A DNA stretch of 64,000 nt from Variovorax sp. PMC12 (GCF_003019815.1 NZ_CP027773.1:5387501-5451500), one strand, 5' to 3'. Counted from the first letter of the stretch, positions 35,807 to 44,920 are shown. The notes: a model not told the origin generated them from the sequence alone. Program-made: numbers and translations.

Positions 35807-36352
35807 CTACTTGACCTGCTGCTTGCCCAGCTTGCGCGCCAGCGTGCGCCGGTGCATGCCGAGCCTGCGCGCGGTTTCTGAAATATTGAAGCCGGTCTCG
35901 GCCAGCGTCTCGTGGATGCGCTCCCATTCGAGCGTCTTGATCGAGGTGGAGCGGTTGGTCAGCTCGACCTCGGTGGTGCCGGCGGCGCGCCCGAAGGCGG
36001 CCTCGATGTCGTCGGTGTTCGACGGCTTGGCCAGGTAGTGGCAGGCGCCGAGCTTGATGGCCTCCACCGCCGTGGCAATGCTCGCAAAGCCCGTCAGCAC
36101 CACGATCAGCATCTTGGCGTTGTGACGGTGCAGCATCTGCACGCAGGCCAGGCCCGAGGCCTCGCCGTTGAGCTTGAGGTCGACCACCGCATAGCCGGGC
36201 GACAGCGTTTCCAGCAGGGCGCCGGTCTCCTCGAGGTTGCTCGCGTGCGTCACCACGTAGCCGCGTCGCTCGAACGAACGGCCGAGCGTGCGCGCGAAGG
36301 CATCGTCGTCCTCGACGATCAGCAACTGGCGCTCAGCTTCGGTTTCGGTCAT
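35807..36352 (-). CDS. regA: Redox response regulator RegA (PrrA/ActR type)
   Basis: A 181-residue two-domain regulator: receiver with acidic pocket VEDDD (14-18), phospho-acceptor Asp58 in YAVVDLK and switch residues VLTG, and a Fis-type helix-turn-helix at the C-terminus (NISETARRLGMHRRTLARKLGK). This short receiver-Fis layout is typical of RegA. The gene overlaps the 3' end of regB by 20 bp. In related bacteria RegA controls terminal oxidases, and here it lies directly downstream of the cyo operon and SURF1. Confidence 0.92.
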   Translation of the reverse strand: MTETEAERQLLIVEDDDAFARTLGRSFERRGYVVTHASNLEETGALLETLSPGYAVVDLKLNGEASGLACVQMLHRHNAKMLIVVLTGFASIATAVEAIKLGACHYLAKPSNTDDIEAAFGRAAGTTEVELTNRSTSIKTLEWERIHETLAETGFNISETARRLGMHRRTLARKLGKQQVK

Positions 36353-37793
36353 GGCCTTGTGTTTCAGTGGTGCCGTGGTGGTCGAGGGCCGCGGGTTCCT
36401 GCTCGTCGTCCTCTTCCTCGTCTTCCTCTTCTTCCAGCACGATGGCTGCCAGGGGCAGCGTGATCTTGACGATCGCGCCGCCCTCGGGCCGGTTGCCCGC
36501 GGCGACCCTGCCGCCGACGGTGCGCGCCACGTTCACGACCAGGAACAGCCCCAGCCCGCCGCCCGGGCGGCCCTTGCTCGACTGGTAGGGTTTGCCGAAC
36601 TCCTTCAGGATGGCCGGCAGGAAGCCGGGGCCCGCGTCCGTGACAGTGATCGTCAGCGCGTCGGCGTCGTGCGCCGCCTCCAGGCGCAGCCAGTGCGGCG
36701 ACGCCTCCAGCGCATTGTCCAGCACGTTGCAGATCATCTGCTTGAGGGCCGAGTCGGAAACCATGGGCAGGTCCCGGCCAAAGTGGTTGTCGTACTCGAA
36801 GTCCTCGATGGGGCGCGTGGTGCGCCACTCTTCGATCAGGTCGTCCAGGAAGGTGCTGACCGTGGTTTCCTCGGACGACTCGCCGCGCGCCTCGCCGGCC
36901 GACAGCAGGATGCCGCTCACGATGCTCTTGCAGCGCTGGATCTGCAGCTCCATCTCGGCCACTTCGGTCAGCAGCTCGGGGTCGGAGCTGAAGTGCGGCA
37001 GCCGGCGCCAGTCGCCCAGGATCACCGCCAGCGTGGCCAGCGGCGTGCCCAGTTCGTGCGCCGCGCCCGAGGCCAGCAGGCCCATGCGCACGATGTGTTC
37101 TTCCTCCGAGGCGCGCTGGCGCAGGTCGGCCAGCCGGGCGTCGCGGGCGCGCAGGTTGCGGCTGATGCGGGTAATGAAGATCACCAGCAGCGCGGCGTTC
37201 AGCGCAAAGCACACCAGCATGCCCTGGATGTAGGGGCTCCAGAGGCCCCGGTTGTGGTCCAGCGGCAGCGCCAGCGGGCGCGAGAACAGCGCCAGCCCGG
37301 CAAAGCAGATGCTGGTGATGACCACGATGGTCCAGGTCGACCAGGGCTTCAGCAGCACCGCGCCCAGCGTCACCTGCAGCAGGAACAGGAACACAAACGG
37401 GTTGGTGGCGCCGCCGCTCAGGTAGAGCTGGGCCGTGAGCGTGGCCACGTCGACCAGCAGCGCGAGGAACAGTTCGCCGTTGGTCACGCGCCGGTGGCTG
37501 CGCGCGCGCAGCAGGCTCACCATGTTGAAGAGCGCCAGGCAGGTCAGCACCTGCAGCATGTGGTCCAGCGGCAGCCGGATGGCGAAGCCGTAGTGCACCA
37601 CGAGGATGGTGACGACCTGCCCGACCACGGCAAACCAGCGCAGCTGGATCAGCTGCTGCATGTTCTGGTGGCCGGTGGCGTTGTCGAGGCTGGCGACGCC
37701 GGCGCGGGGGGCATGAAGCTCCCCCGCGACCGCGACGGCCTCAGTCGCGGCGGGCATCTTGGGGGGTGGAGCGGGCGTCGGCATCGGCCGCAT
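36333..37793 (-). CDS. regB: Redox sensor histidine kinase RegB
   Basis: Membrane sensor of the RegB/PrrB/ActS group, about 486 residues. Six hydrophobic segments fill residues 48-210. The loop GGATNPF (127-133) is the RegB ubiquinone-binding heptapeptide. The H-box ASGAAHELGTPLATLAV carries His246, and Cys288 about 42 residues later is placed like the redox Cys of Rhodobacter RegB. ATP-binding boxes follow (NVLDNALE, DAGPGF, GGGLGLFLV). The end is a run of acidic residues (EEEEDEEEDDEQE). The start is uncertain: 37793 overlaps surf1 by 53 bp, and an ATG at 37757 shortens the overlap. Confidence 0.92.
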   Translation of the reverse strand: MRPMPTPAPPPKMPAATEAVAVAGELHAPRAGVASLDNATGHQNMQQLIQLRWFAVVGQVVTILVVHYGFAIRLPLDHMLQVLTCLALFNMVSLLRARSHRRVTNGELFLALLVDVATLTAQLYLSGGATNPFVFLFLLQVTLGAVLLKPWSTWTIVVITSICFAGLALFSRPLALPLDHNRGLWSPYIQGMLVCFALNAALLVIFITRISRNLRARDARLADLRQRASEEEHIVRMGLLASGAAHELGTPLATLAVILGDWRRLPHFSSDPELLTEVAEMELQIQRCKSIVSGILLSAGEARGESSEETTVSTFLDDLIEEWRTTRPIEDFEYDNHFGRDLPMVSDSALKQMICNVLDNALEASPHWLRLEAAHDADALTITVTDAGPGFLPAILKEFGKPYQSSKGRPGGGLGLFLVVNVARTVGGRVAAGNRPEGGAIVKITLPLAAIVLEEEEDEEEDDEQEPAALDHHGTTETQGHDRNRS

Positions 37794-38538
37794 TTTCGCT
37801 GCGGCGCACGAACCAGGCTGCGATCAGCACCATCAGCGCCAGGCCATACCAGGTCAGTGCGTAGACCAGGTGGCTGTTGGGGAAGGCGATGACGGTCAGG
37901 CCCGCGGCGGGCCAGGCGGGTGTTTGGTCGGCCGGCGTATCGGCCGGGGCGGGCGCGGCTTCGGCGTCGATGAAGTAGGGCGCCACGTCGGCCAGGCCGC
38001 GCGCGGCGGCAATGGCCTGCACGTCGCGCGAGAACCAGCGGTCGGCTGCCGGGTCGTTCGTGCGCAGGAAGCCGCCCTTGGGCTCGGTGAGGCGCAGCAG
38101 CCCGGCGACGGTGGTCTCGCCCTGGGGCTCGGCCGCGGTGCGGGCCGCGCGCTCGCGCGCCTCGGGCGGCACGAAGCCCCGGTTGACCAGCACCACGGTG
38201 CCGTCGGCCGCGCGCAGCGGGGTCAGCACCCAGAAGCCTGCGCCGAGCCGGGTGCTCGCCTGCACCAGGGTTTCCTTGTCGTGGAGGAAAGTGCCGGCGA
38301 TGCGGATGTGCCGGTATTCGTCGTTGGCCGCGTTGACGGTGGGCCATTCGTTTCGCCCGGGGGCCGTGGTGGCCGGGGCATGCACGCGCTGCTCGACGCG
38401 GGCGATGAGATCGAGCTTCCAGGCCCTGCGCTCGACCTGCCAGGTGCCGAGCGCGAGAAAGCCGAAGAAGGCGATGGCGGCAAGGACCGCCAGCGCCACC
38501 CGTGCGGCGGTGGAGCGCTGGCGGACTGCCGGCGCCAT
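37741..38538 (-). CDS. SURF1 family oxidase assembly protein
   Basis: A 265-residue inner-membrane protein with one transmembrane helix near each end (VALAVLAAIAFFGFLALGTW and ALTWYGLALMVLIAAWF) and a periplasmic domain between. Family signatures are GTWQVERRAWK, GFWVLTPL, VLVNRGFVP and the terminal YALTWYGLA. SURF1 assists heme insertion into heme-copper oxidases. Its start shares one base with the cyoD stop, and it is the fifth gene of the cyo operon, so it probably matures this quinol oxidase. Confidence 0.9.
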   Translation of the reverse strand: MAPAVRQRSTAARVALAVLAAIAFFGFLALGTWQVERRAWKLDLIARVEQRVHAPATTAPGRNEWPTVNAANDEYRHIRIAGTFLHDKETLVQASTRLGAGFWVLTPLRAADGTVVLVNRGFVPPEARERAARTAAEPQGETTVAGLLRLTEPKGGFLRTNDPAADRWFSRDVQAIAAARGLADVAPYFIDAEAAPAPADTPADQTPAWPAAGLTVIAFPNSHLVYALTWYGLALMVLIAAWFVRRSENAADADARSTPQDARRD

Positions 38539-38945
38539 CAGGGCATGTTCTTCATGTCGTGCATCGAGTGCGGCATCATGTTGGTGTTCATGTGGTACAT
38601 GACCCACAGCGAACCGGCCAGCGTGATGACCACGACGACGAGCGTGAAGATCAGCGCCAGCATGTTCCAGCCGCCTTCGGACTTGGCGTCCATGTGCAGG
38701 AAATAGACCATGTGCACCACGATCTGCACCACGGCGAAGGCCAGGATGACGAGGGCGGTGGTGTTCGGCTTGTCGAACACCTTGGCCATCACCAGCCAGA
38801 ACGGAATGGCGGTGAGGATCACGGCCAGCACGAAGCCGGTCATGTAGCCCTTGAAGGTGCTGTGGCTCACCGGACCATCGTCGTGGTGGTCATGGCTGTC
38901 GTGGCCATGTGCGCCATGGCCGGCGGTTTCGATATGCGCGCTCAT
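38538..38945 (-). CDS. cyoD: Cytochrome bo-type quinol oxidase subunit IV
   Basis: A 135-residue protein with three transmembrane helices (about 35-55, 65-85, 98-118) and the signature FKGYMTGFVLAVILTAIPFW...VHMVYFLHMD. The N-terminus is strongly His-rich (HGAHGHDSHDHHDD) and the C-terminus Met/His-rich (MYHMNTNMMPHSMHDMKNMP), more than in E. coli CyoD. These ends could bind copper, though this is only a compositional hint. It overlaps cyoC by ATGA. Confidence 0.93.
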   Translation of the reverse strand: MSAHIETAGHGAHGHDSHDHHDDGPVSHSTFKGYMTGFVLAVILTAIPFWLVMAKVFDKPNTTALVILAFAVVQIVVHMVYFLHMDAKSEGGWNMLALIFTLVVVVITLAGSLWVMYHMNTNMMPHSMHDMKNMP

Positions 38946-39604
38946 TGCAGCGATCCCATCAGGTACACGAAGGTGAAGACGCCGATCCAGACCACGTCCA
39001 GAAAGTGCCAGAACATCGACAGGCACATCAGGCGGCGGCGGTTGGCGGCGGTGAAGCCGTGCTTGGGCAGCTGGAACATCAGCACGATGAGCCAGACGAT
39101 GCCGAAGGTCACGTGCAGGCCGTGGGTGCCCACCAGCGCGAAGAACGACGACAGGAACGCGCTGCGCTGCGGGCCGGCGCCTTCGTGGATCAGGTGCGCG
39201 AATTCATACAGCTCGAGGCCGATGAAGCCCGCGCCCAGCAGGCCGGTGATGGCCAGCCACACCAGCACGCCGCCCATGCGGCGCTGCTGCATCTGCAGCA
39301 TGGCGAAGCCGTAGGTGATGGACGACAGCAGCAGCAGCGAGGTGTTGATCGCCACCAGCGGCAGGTCGAACAGGTCGGCGCCCGAGGGGCCGGCCGCGTA
39401 GCTGCGGCCCAGCACGCCGTACACCGCGAACAGGCAGGCGAAGATCAGGCAGTCGCTCATCAGGTAGAGCCAGAACCCCAGCAGGGTCCCGTTCTCCGGA
39501 TGATGGTCTTCGTTGCGGACGTTGAACAGCTCGAAGGTGGGCACGCTCGCGGCGTTGCCCACGGTGTTCGCGTGGCTGGGGGAGAGGGCGGAACTGTTAG
39601 ACAT
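38942..39604 (-). CDS. cyoC: Cytochrome bo-type quinol oxidase subunit III
   Basis: A 220-residue membrane protein with five helices, as in CyoC rather than the seven-helix mitochondrial subunit III. Motifs are LGFWLYLMSDCLIFACLFA, the Glu-containing helix GFIGLELYEFAHL, and TFGIVWLIVL...WHFLDVVWIGVFTFVYL. The gene overlaps cyoB by 8 bp and cyoD by 4 bp, so it is translated as part of the cyoABCD series. Confidence 0.95.
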   Translation of the reverse strand: MSNSSALSPSHANTVGNAASVPTFELFNVRNEDHHPENGTLLGFWLYLMSDCLIFACLFAVYGVLGRSYAAGPSGADLFDLPLVAINTSLLLLSSITYGFAMLQMQQRRMGGVLVWLAITGLLGAGFIGLELYEFAHLIHEGAGPQRSAFLSSFFALVGTHGLHVTFGIVWLIVLMFQLPKHGFTAANRRRLMCLSMFWHFLDVVWIGVFTFVYLMGSLQ

Positions 39605-41600
39605 TGGCTGCCAGCAGGCGCGTACGCGCTTCTTCGGTGCGGACGACTTCTTCCGTGGGGATGTGGTAGTCGCGCTTGTAGTTGAAGGTATGGATGATCG
39701 TGGCGGCGAGCATGGCGACGAAGCCGATGCCGGCCACGAGCCACATCTGCCAGATCAGCGCGAAGCCGCACGCCGCTGCCAGCGCAGCGATGATGAAGCC
39801 GGCGGCCGTGTTCTTGGGCATGTGGATCGGGCTGAAGCCTTCCAGCGGACGCTCGTAGCCGCGCGCCTTCATGTCGGACCAGGCGTCGTTGTCATGCACG
39901 CGCGGCGTGAACGCGAAGTTGTAGGCCGGCGGAGGCGACGAGGTCGACCATTCCAGCGTGCGGCCATTCCACGGGTCGCCCGTGGTGTCGCGCAGCGATT
40001 CGCGGCGGATGAAGCTCACCACCAGCTGGATGATGAACGAGGCGATGCCCAGCGCGATCAGCACGGCGCCGAAGGCGGCGATCTGGAACCAGATCTGCAG
40101 CGACATGTCCTGGAAGTGGCTCATGCGGCGGGTCACGCCCATCAGGCCCAGGATGTACAGCGGCATGAAGGCGAACCAGAAGCCGACGATCCAGAACCAG
40201 AACGAGCACTTGCCCCAGAACGGGTCGAGCTTGTAGCCGAAGGCCTTCGGGAACCAGTAGGTGATGCCCGCCAGCATGCCGAACAGCACGCCGCCGATGA
40301 TCACGTTGTGGAAGTGGGCGATCAGGAACAGGCTGTTGTGCAGCACGAAGTCGGCCGGGGGAACGGCCAGCAGCACGCCGGTCATGCCGCCGATCACGAA
40401 GGTGATCATGAAGCCGATGGTCCACATCATGGGCAGCTCGAAACGGATGCGGCCGCGGTACATGGTGAAGAGCCAGTTGAAGATCTTCGCCCCCGTCGGG
40501 ATCGAGATGATCATCGTCGTGATGCCGAAGAACGAGTTCACGCTGGCGCCGGAGCCCATGGTGAAGAAGTGGTGCAGCCAGACGAGGTAGGACAGGATGG
40601 TGATCACGACCGTGGCGTACACCATGGAGGCGTAGCCGAACAGGCGCTTGCCGGAGAAGGTGGAGACCACTTCCGAGAAGATGCCGAAGGCCGGCAGGAT
40701 CAGGATGTACACCTCGGGGTGGCCCCAGATCCAGATCAGGTTCACGTACATCATGGCGTTGCCGCCCATGTCGTTCGTGAAGAAGTTGGTGCCGACGTAG
40801 CGGTCGAGCGACAGCAGGGCCAGCACGGCGGTCAGCACCGGGAAGGCGGCGACGATCAGCACGTTGGTGCACAGGGCGGTCCAGGTGAAGACGGGCATCT
40901 TCATCATGGTCATGCCGGGCGCGCGCATCTTCACGATGGTCGCCAGCAGGTTCACGCCGGACAGCAACGTGCCCACCCCCGCTATCTGCAACGACCATAT
41001 GTAGTAGTCGACCCCCACGTCGGGGCTGTAGAGAATGCCCGACAGCGGCGGATAGGCCAGCCAGCCGGTCTTGGCGAACTCGCCGACGAACAGCGACGCC
41101 ATCACGAGGCCGGCGCCGAAGGTGGTCATCCAGAAGCTGAAGTTGTTCAGGAACGGGAAGGCCACGTCGCGCGCGCCGATCTGCAGCGGCACCACGAAGT
41201 TCATGAGGCCGGTGACCAGCGGCATCGCCACGAAGAAGATCATGATCACGCCGTGGGCAGTGAAGACCTGGTCGTAGTGGTGCGGCGGCAGGAAGCCGGC
41301 GTTGTCGCCGAAGGACATGGCCTGCTGGGCCCGCATCATCAGGGCGTCGGCGAAGCCGCGCAGCAGCATCACCAGGCCCAGGATGATGTACATGATGCCG
41401 ATCTTCTTGTGGTCGATGCTGGTGATCCAGTCGCGCCACAGCATGCCCCACAGCTTGAAGTAGGTGATTGCGCCGAGGACGGCGATGCCGCCCAGCACCA
41501 CGCCCGCGAAGGTCGCGAGCAGGATGGGCTCGTGGTAGGGAATCGCCTCCCAGGTGAGGCGGCCGAAGACGAGCTTCGTCAGGTCTAGGTTCTGCAACAT
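39597..41600 (-). CDS. cyoB: Cytochrome bo-type quinol oxidase subunit I
   Basis: The 667-residue catalytic subunit reduces oxygen at the heme-copper centre and pumps protons. Visible landmarks are HGVIMIFFVAMPL (low-spin heme His), WIWGHPEVYILILPAFG with the cross-linked His-Tyr pair and first CuB His, HHFFTMGSG with the next two CuB His, and the heme His pair in LIAHFHNVIIGGVLFG. D- and K-channel residues are in their usual places. Length matches CyoB, with 15 hydrophobic helices expected. It follows cyoA after one base. Confidence 0.97.
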   Translation of the reverse strand: MLQNLDLTKLVFGRLTWEAIPYHEPILLATFAGVVLGGIAVLGAITYFKLWGMLWRDWITSIDHKKIGIMYIILGLVMLLRGFADALMMRAQQAMSFGDNAGFLPPHHYDQVFTAHGVIMIFFVAMPLVTGLMNFVVPLQIGARDVAFPFLNNFSFWMTTFGAGLVMASLFVGEFAKTGWLAYPPLSGILYSPDVGVDYYIWSLQIAGVGTLLSGVNLLATIVKMRAPGMTMMKMPVFTWTALCTNVLIVAAFPVLTAVLALLSLDRYVGTNFFTNDMGGNAMMYVNLIWIWGHPEVYILILPAFGIFSEVVSTFSGKRLFGYASMVYATVVITILSYLVWLHHFFTMGSGASVNSFFGITTMIISIPTGAKIFNWLFTMYRGRIRFELPMMWTIGFMITFVIGGMTGVLLAVPPADFVLHNSLFLIAHFHNVIIGGVLFGMLAGITYWFPKAFGYKLDPFWGKCSFWFWIVGFWFAFMPLYILGLMGVTRRMSHFQDMSLQIWFQIAAFGAVLIALGIASFIIQLVVSFIRRESLRDTTGDPWNGRTLEWSTSSPPPAYNFAFTPRVHDNDAWSDMKARGYERPLEGFSPIHMPKNTAAGFIIAALAAACGFALIWQMWLVAGIGFVAMLAATIIHTFNYKRDYHIPTEEVVRTEEARTRLLAANV

Positions 41601-41601
41601 C

Positions 41602-42627
41602 TTATTCTTCGGTGGTGCACATCGCGGTGACGTACTTGCGCTTGGGCGTGTCGAGGGAATCGGTCAGCCAGGCTTGCTTGGTGGCAACGTTGAAGGCGCC
41701 GGGCTTGCCCATGCCGCCGTCGGCGTCGATGGCCATCATTTCCTTCATGCACATCTTGTTGCGGTCGACGCACAGGTTCAGGATGGCGTCGTACAGCGCG
41801 GGGTCCACGGCGGCGTAGTGGCGCACGGGCTCGCGCTCGCTGGGAGCCTCGAGCTTCTTGTAGAGCTCGCGCGTGAGTTCGCCGTCCTTGCCGGCCTTGA
41901 CCTTCTGGACCCACTGGTCGAAGTCGCCGTCGCTCAGGCCGTGGAACTTGAAGCGCATGCCCGAGAAGCCCGCGCCGCTGTAGTTGGCGGAGAAGCCGTC
42001 GAACTCGCCAGGCTTGTTGATCACCGCGTGCAGCTTGGTCTCCATGCCGGGCATGGCGTAGATCTGGCCGGCCAGCGCGGGGATGAAGAAGGAGTTCATG
42101 ACCGAGGAGGCCGTGATCTTGAAGCTGATCGGGCGGTCGACCGGCGCGGCCAGTTCGTTCACCGTGGCGATGCCCTGCTCGGGGTAGATGAACAGCCACT
42201 TCCAGTCGAGCGCCACCACTTCGACCACCAGCGGCTTGGTGTCCGCGGGGATCGGGCGCTGGGCGTCGAGGCGACGCAGCGGCTGGTAGGGGTCGAGCAC
42301 GTGGGTGCTGATCCAGGTGATCGCGCCCAGCGCGATGATGATGAGCAGCGGCGCCGCCCAGATCGCCAGCTCGAGTTGGGTGGAGTGGTCCCAGTCGGGG
42401 CTGTAGGTGGCCTCCTTGTTCGACTGGCGGTATCGCCAGGCGAAGAAGATGGTCAGGGCGATCACCGGGATGATGATGATCAGCATCAGCACGGTGGAGA
42501 CGACGATGAGCCGTCCCTGCTGGTGGGCGATGTCGCCGGATGGGTTCATCAGCACCGTGTTGCAGCCCGCCAGGAGGACGGCGGGAAGCAGCAGGAGCGA
42601 TCGGCGAAAGTTCTTGAGGATGTGCAT
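41602..42627 (-). CDS. cyoA: Cytochrome bo-type quinol oxidase subunit II (lipoprotein)
   Basis: A 341-residue subunit with a lipoprotein signal (LLLLPAVLLAGC), two membrane helices and a periplasmic cupredoxin domain. The CuA ligands of cytochrome c oxidases are absent; SVMNSFFIPALAGQIYAMPG is the quinol-oxidase form. This shows the enzyme takes electrons from quinol. The start at 42627 gives the shortest chain with a good signal peptide; the frame extends to 42672 but without ribosome site. It is the first gene of the operon, and its promoter must lie in the 177 bp shared with the divergent transporter. Confidence 0.95.
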   Translation of the reverse strand: MHILKNFRRSLLLLPAVLLAGCNTVLMNPSGDIAHQQGRLIVVSTVLMLIIIIPVIALTIFFAWRYRQSNKEATYSPDWDHSTQLELAIWAAPLLIIIALGAITWISTHVLDPYQPLRRLDAQRPIPADTKPLVVEVVALDWKWLFIYPEQGIATVNELAAPVDRPISFKITASSVMNSFFIPALAGQIYAMPGMETKLHAVINKPGEFDGFSANYSGAGFSGMRFKFHGLSDGDFDQWVQKVKAGKDGELTRELYKKLEAPSEREPVRHYAAVDPALYDAILNLCVDRNKMCMKEMMAIDADGGMGKPGAFNVATKQAWLTDSLDTPKRKYVTAMCTTEE

Positions 42628-42766
42628 GCCGGGGGAAAAGAGGTGCGGGGGCGACGCAAAAAGACCCCACAATCTACGCCCGAAGACGGGTTTCGCCTAT
42701 TGGACGTTTTGTCCTATGGCGGTAAATGTGTTTCGGTGAGACGCTATAGGTTGTCCATGATCCCAT

Positions 42767-42788
42767 GTGTCACTTCCTGAGGTGACAC
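42767..42788. promoter_or_regulatory. Perfect 7-bp inverted repeat in the cyoA/transporter divergent gap
   Basis: GTGTCAC and GTGACAC are separated by 8 bases and end 16 bp before the transporter start. Size and symmetry fit a dimeric regulator site. It could control the transporter, cyoA, or both. The matching regulator is not known. Confidence 0.45.
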
Positions 42789-42804
42789 CCGAATTACAGA
42801 AGCA

Positions 42805-44142
42805 ATGACGACGTCCAGCATCAGTCCGCAAGGCGCCCATCCGCTGCCGAACTCGCCCGAAGCCGGCGCCCGGCAGGGTGACGACCACTCGCACATCGCC
42901 CCCGGCGAGATCGCGGTTGGCGTGATCATCGGCCGCGCATCCGAATATTTCGACTTTTTCGTCTACGGCATCGCCTCGGTGCTGGTGTTTCCTGCGGTCT
43001 TCTTCCCGTTCGAGCAACATCTTGAAGGTGTTCTCTACTCTTTCCTGATTTTCTCGTTCGCCTTCATTGCGCGTCCGTTCGGAACGGTCATCTCCATGGC
43101 CATCCAGCGACGTTTCGGGCGGGAAGCCAAGCTGACCCTGGCGCTTTTCGTGCTCGGCACGTCCACCGCCGGCATTGCCTTCCTGCCGGGCTACGCCAGC
43201 CTGGGCTTCACGGCCATCGTGCTGCTGTCGGTGTTCCGGTTCGGCCAGGGCCTGGCGCTGGGCGGCTCGTGGGACGGCCTGCCGTCGCTGCTCGCGCTGA
43301 ACGCGCCGGCCAACCGCCGCGGCTGGTACGCCATGCTGGGCCAGCTGGGCGCTCCCATCGGCTTCTTCATCGCCAGCGCGCTGTTCGCGTACCTGTATTC
43401 GAGCCTGCCGTCGGAAGACTTCCTCGACTGGGGCTGGCGCTACAGCTTCTACGTGGCCTTCGCGATCAACGTGGTGGCGCTGTTCGCCCGCCTGCGCCTG
43501 GTGGCGACCGACGAATACTCGCGCCTGCTCGAAGAGCGCGAACTGGAACCCACCAGCGTGACCGAACTGGTCGGCTCGCAAGGCTCGAACGTCCTGATCG
43601 GCGCCTTCGCTGCGCTGGCCAGCTATGCGCTGTTCCACCTGATCACCGTGTTCCCGCTGTCCTGGATCACGCTGTATTCCGACCAGTCCGTCACCGAATT
43701 CCTGGTCGTGCAGATGATCGGCGCTGTGCTCGGCGCCGCCGGCATCGTGGCCTCGGGCCTGCTGGCCGACCGCATCGGCCGCCGCTTCACGCTGGGCGGC
43801 CTGGCTGCAGTGATCGCCGCGTTCAGCGGCTTCGCGCCCACGCTGCTCGACGGCGGGCGCATCGGCCAGGACATCTTCATCCTGGTGGGCTTCGTGATCC
43901 TGGGCTTGTCGTACGGCCAGGCAGCCGGTGCCGTGACCTCGAACTTCGCGCCCAAGTACCGCTACGTGGGTGCCGCCCTGACGGCCGACGTGGCATGGCT
44001 GGTCGGCGCTGCGTTCGCACCGCTGGTCGCGCTGGGCCTGTCGGCTCACTTCGGCCTGGCCTATGTGAGCGTGTACCTGCTGTCGGGTGCCGTCGCCACG
44101 CTGGCTGCGCTGGGGCTGAACCGGGCGCTGGCGCGCGACTGA
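42805..44142 (+). CDS. MFS transporter of the metabolite:H+ symporter (MHS) type
   Basis: A 445-residue transporter with twelve hydrophobic segments. MHS features include the start of the membrane region VGVIIGRASEYFDFFVYG, FIARPFGTVI and the paired-Gly stretch FGQGLALGGSWDG, with RRG shortly after. The second half contains LADRIGRRFTLGG, the repeated MFS motif A. The N-terminal 35 residues are hydrophilic. Related proteins carry organic acids or osmolytes; the substrate cannot be told. A strong hairpin terminator follows 42 bp after the stop, so it is transcribed alone. Confidence 0.85.
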   Translation: MTTSSISPQGAHPLPNSPEAGARQGDDHSHIAPGEIAVGVIIGRASEYFDFFVYGIASVLVFPAVFFPFEQHLEGVLYSFLIFSFAFIARPFGTVISMAIQRRFGREAKLTLALFVLGTSTAGIAFLPGYASLGFTAIVLLSVFRFGQGLALGGSWDGLPSLLALNAPANRRGWYAMLGQLGAPIGFFIASALFAYLYSSLPSEDFLDWGWRYSFYVAFAINVVALFARLRLVATDEYSRLLEERELEPTSVTELVGSQGSNVLIGAFAALASYALFHLITVFPLSWITLYSDQSVTEFLVVQMIGAVLGAAGIVASGLLADRIGRRFTLGGLAAVIAAFSGFAPTLLDGGRIGQDIFILVGFVILGLSYGQAAGAVTSNFAPKYRYVGAALTADVAWLVGAAFAPLVALGLSAHFGLAYVSVYLLSGAVATLAALGLNRALARD

Positions 44143-44184
44143 CCAGGTTGCCGAACCGCAGCGCGCGCAGCGGTTGTTTCTTTC

Positions 44185-44209
44185 AAAGGGGCCGTGTCGG
44201 CCCCTTTTT
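44185..44209 (+). terminator. Intrinsic terminator after the MHS transporter
   Basis: AAAGGGGCCG-TGT-CGGCCCCTTT is a near-perfect stem with a three-base loop, followed directly by a T-run (CCCCTTTTTC). It ends 15 bp before the next gene. Confidence 0.85.
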
Positions 44210-44224
44210 CATTAGGATGCCCCG

Positions 44225-44920
44225 ATGTTCGCCGCCGCAATTTTCGACATGGACGGGCTGCTCATCGATTCGGAGCGCCCCATCATGGCCGCCTGGATCG
44301 AGGCCGCCCGCACGCTCGACATCGAGCTTTCGCACAGCCAGTACCTGCAGGTGGTGGGGCTGGCCATGACCGAGTCGCAGCACATCCTCGCGTCGCTGCT
44401 GGGCGGGCCGGACGCCTACGACCACGCCGCGGCCCATGTGCGCCAGCGCCTGCAGCTCGAGCGCTCCGACGGCACGCCGTTGTTTCCCGTCAAGCCCGGC
44501 GCGGCCGAGTTCCTGGCTGCGCTGCGTGAACGCGGCACGCGCTGCGCCGTGGCTTCGTCGTCGACCAGCGGGCAGATCCAGGCCTGCCTCGGCAGTCTCG
44601 GCCTGCTGCACCATTTCTCGGCCTTCGCGGGCGGCGACGAGGTGGCGCGCGCCAAGCCCGATCCGGCGCTCTACCTGCTGGCAGCCGAGCGGCTGGGCGT
44701 GGATCCGGCGGAGTGCATCGCCTTCGAGGACAGCGAGAACGGCGCCAAGGCGGCGCTGGCGGCGGGGCTGCGGGTCGTGGTGGTGCCCGACCTCAAGCAT
44801 CCGCCCGAGGCCATCACCGGCCGGGCGTTCCATGTGCTCGAGTCGCTGCACGACGCGGTGCCGCACCTGCCGCGCTGGTTTCCGTCGCCGGCCGGGACGC
44901 AGGGAAAGCAACCCGCATGA
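44225..44920 (+). CDS. HAD-family phosphatase (sugar-phosphatase-like)
   Basis: A 231-residue cytoplasmic hydrolase of HAD subfamily IA. Motif I is FDMDGLLIDSE (nucleophile Asp9), motif II is AVASSSTS, motif III the Lys in ARAKPDP, and motif IV AFEDSENG. The helical cap between motifs I and II is the beta-phosphoglucomutase/HxpB type. The likely reaction is dephosphorylation of a small sugar phosphate; the exact substrate is unknown. The stop overlaps the next gene's start (ATGA). Confidence 0.88.
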   Translation: MFAAAIFDMDGLLIDSERPIMAAWIEAARTLDIELSHSQYLQVVGLAMTESQHILASLLGGPDAYDHAAAHVRQRLQLERSDGTPLFPVKPGAAEFLAALRERGTRCAVASSSTSGQIQACLGSLGLLHHFSAFAGGDEVARAKPDPALYLLAAERLGVDPAECIAFEDSENGAKAALAAGLRVVVVPDLKHPPEAITGRAFHVLESLHDAVPHLPRWFPSPAGTQGKQPA

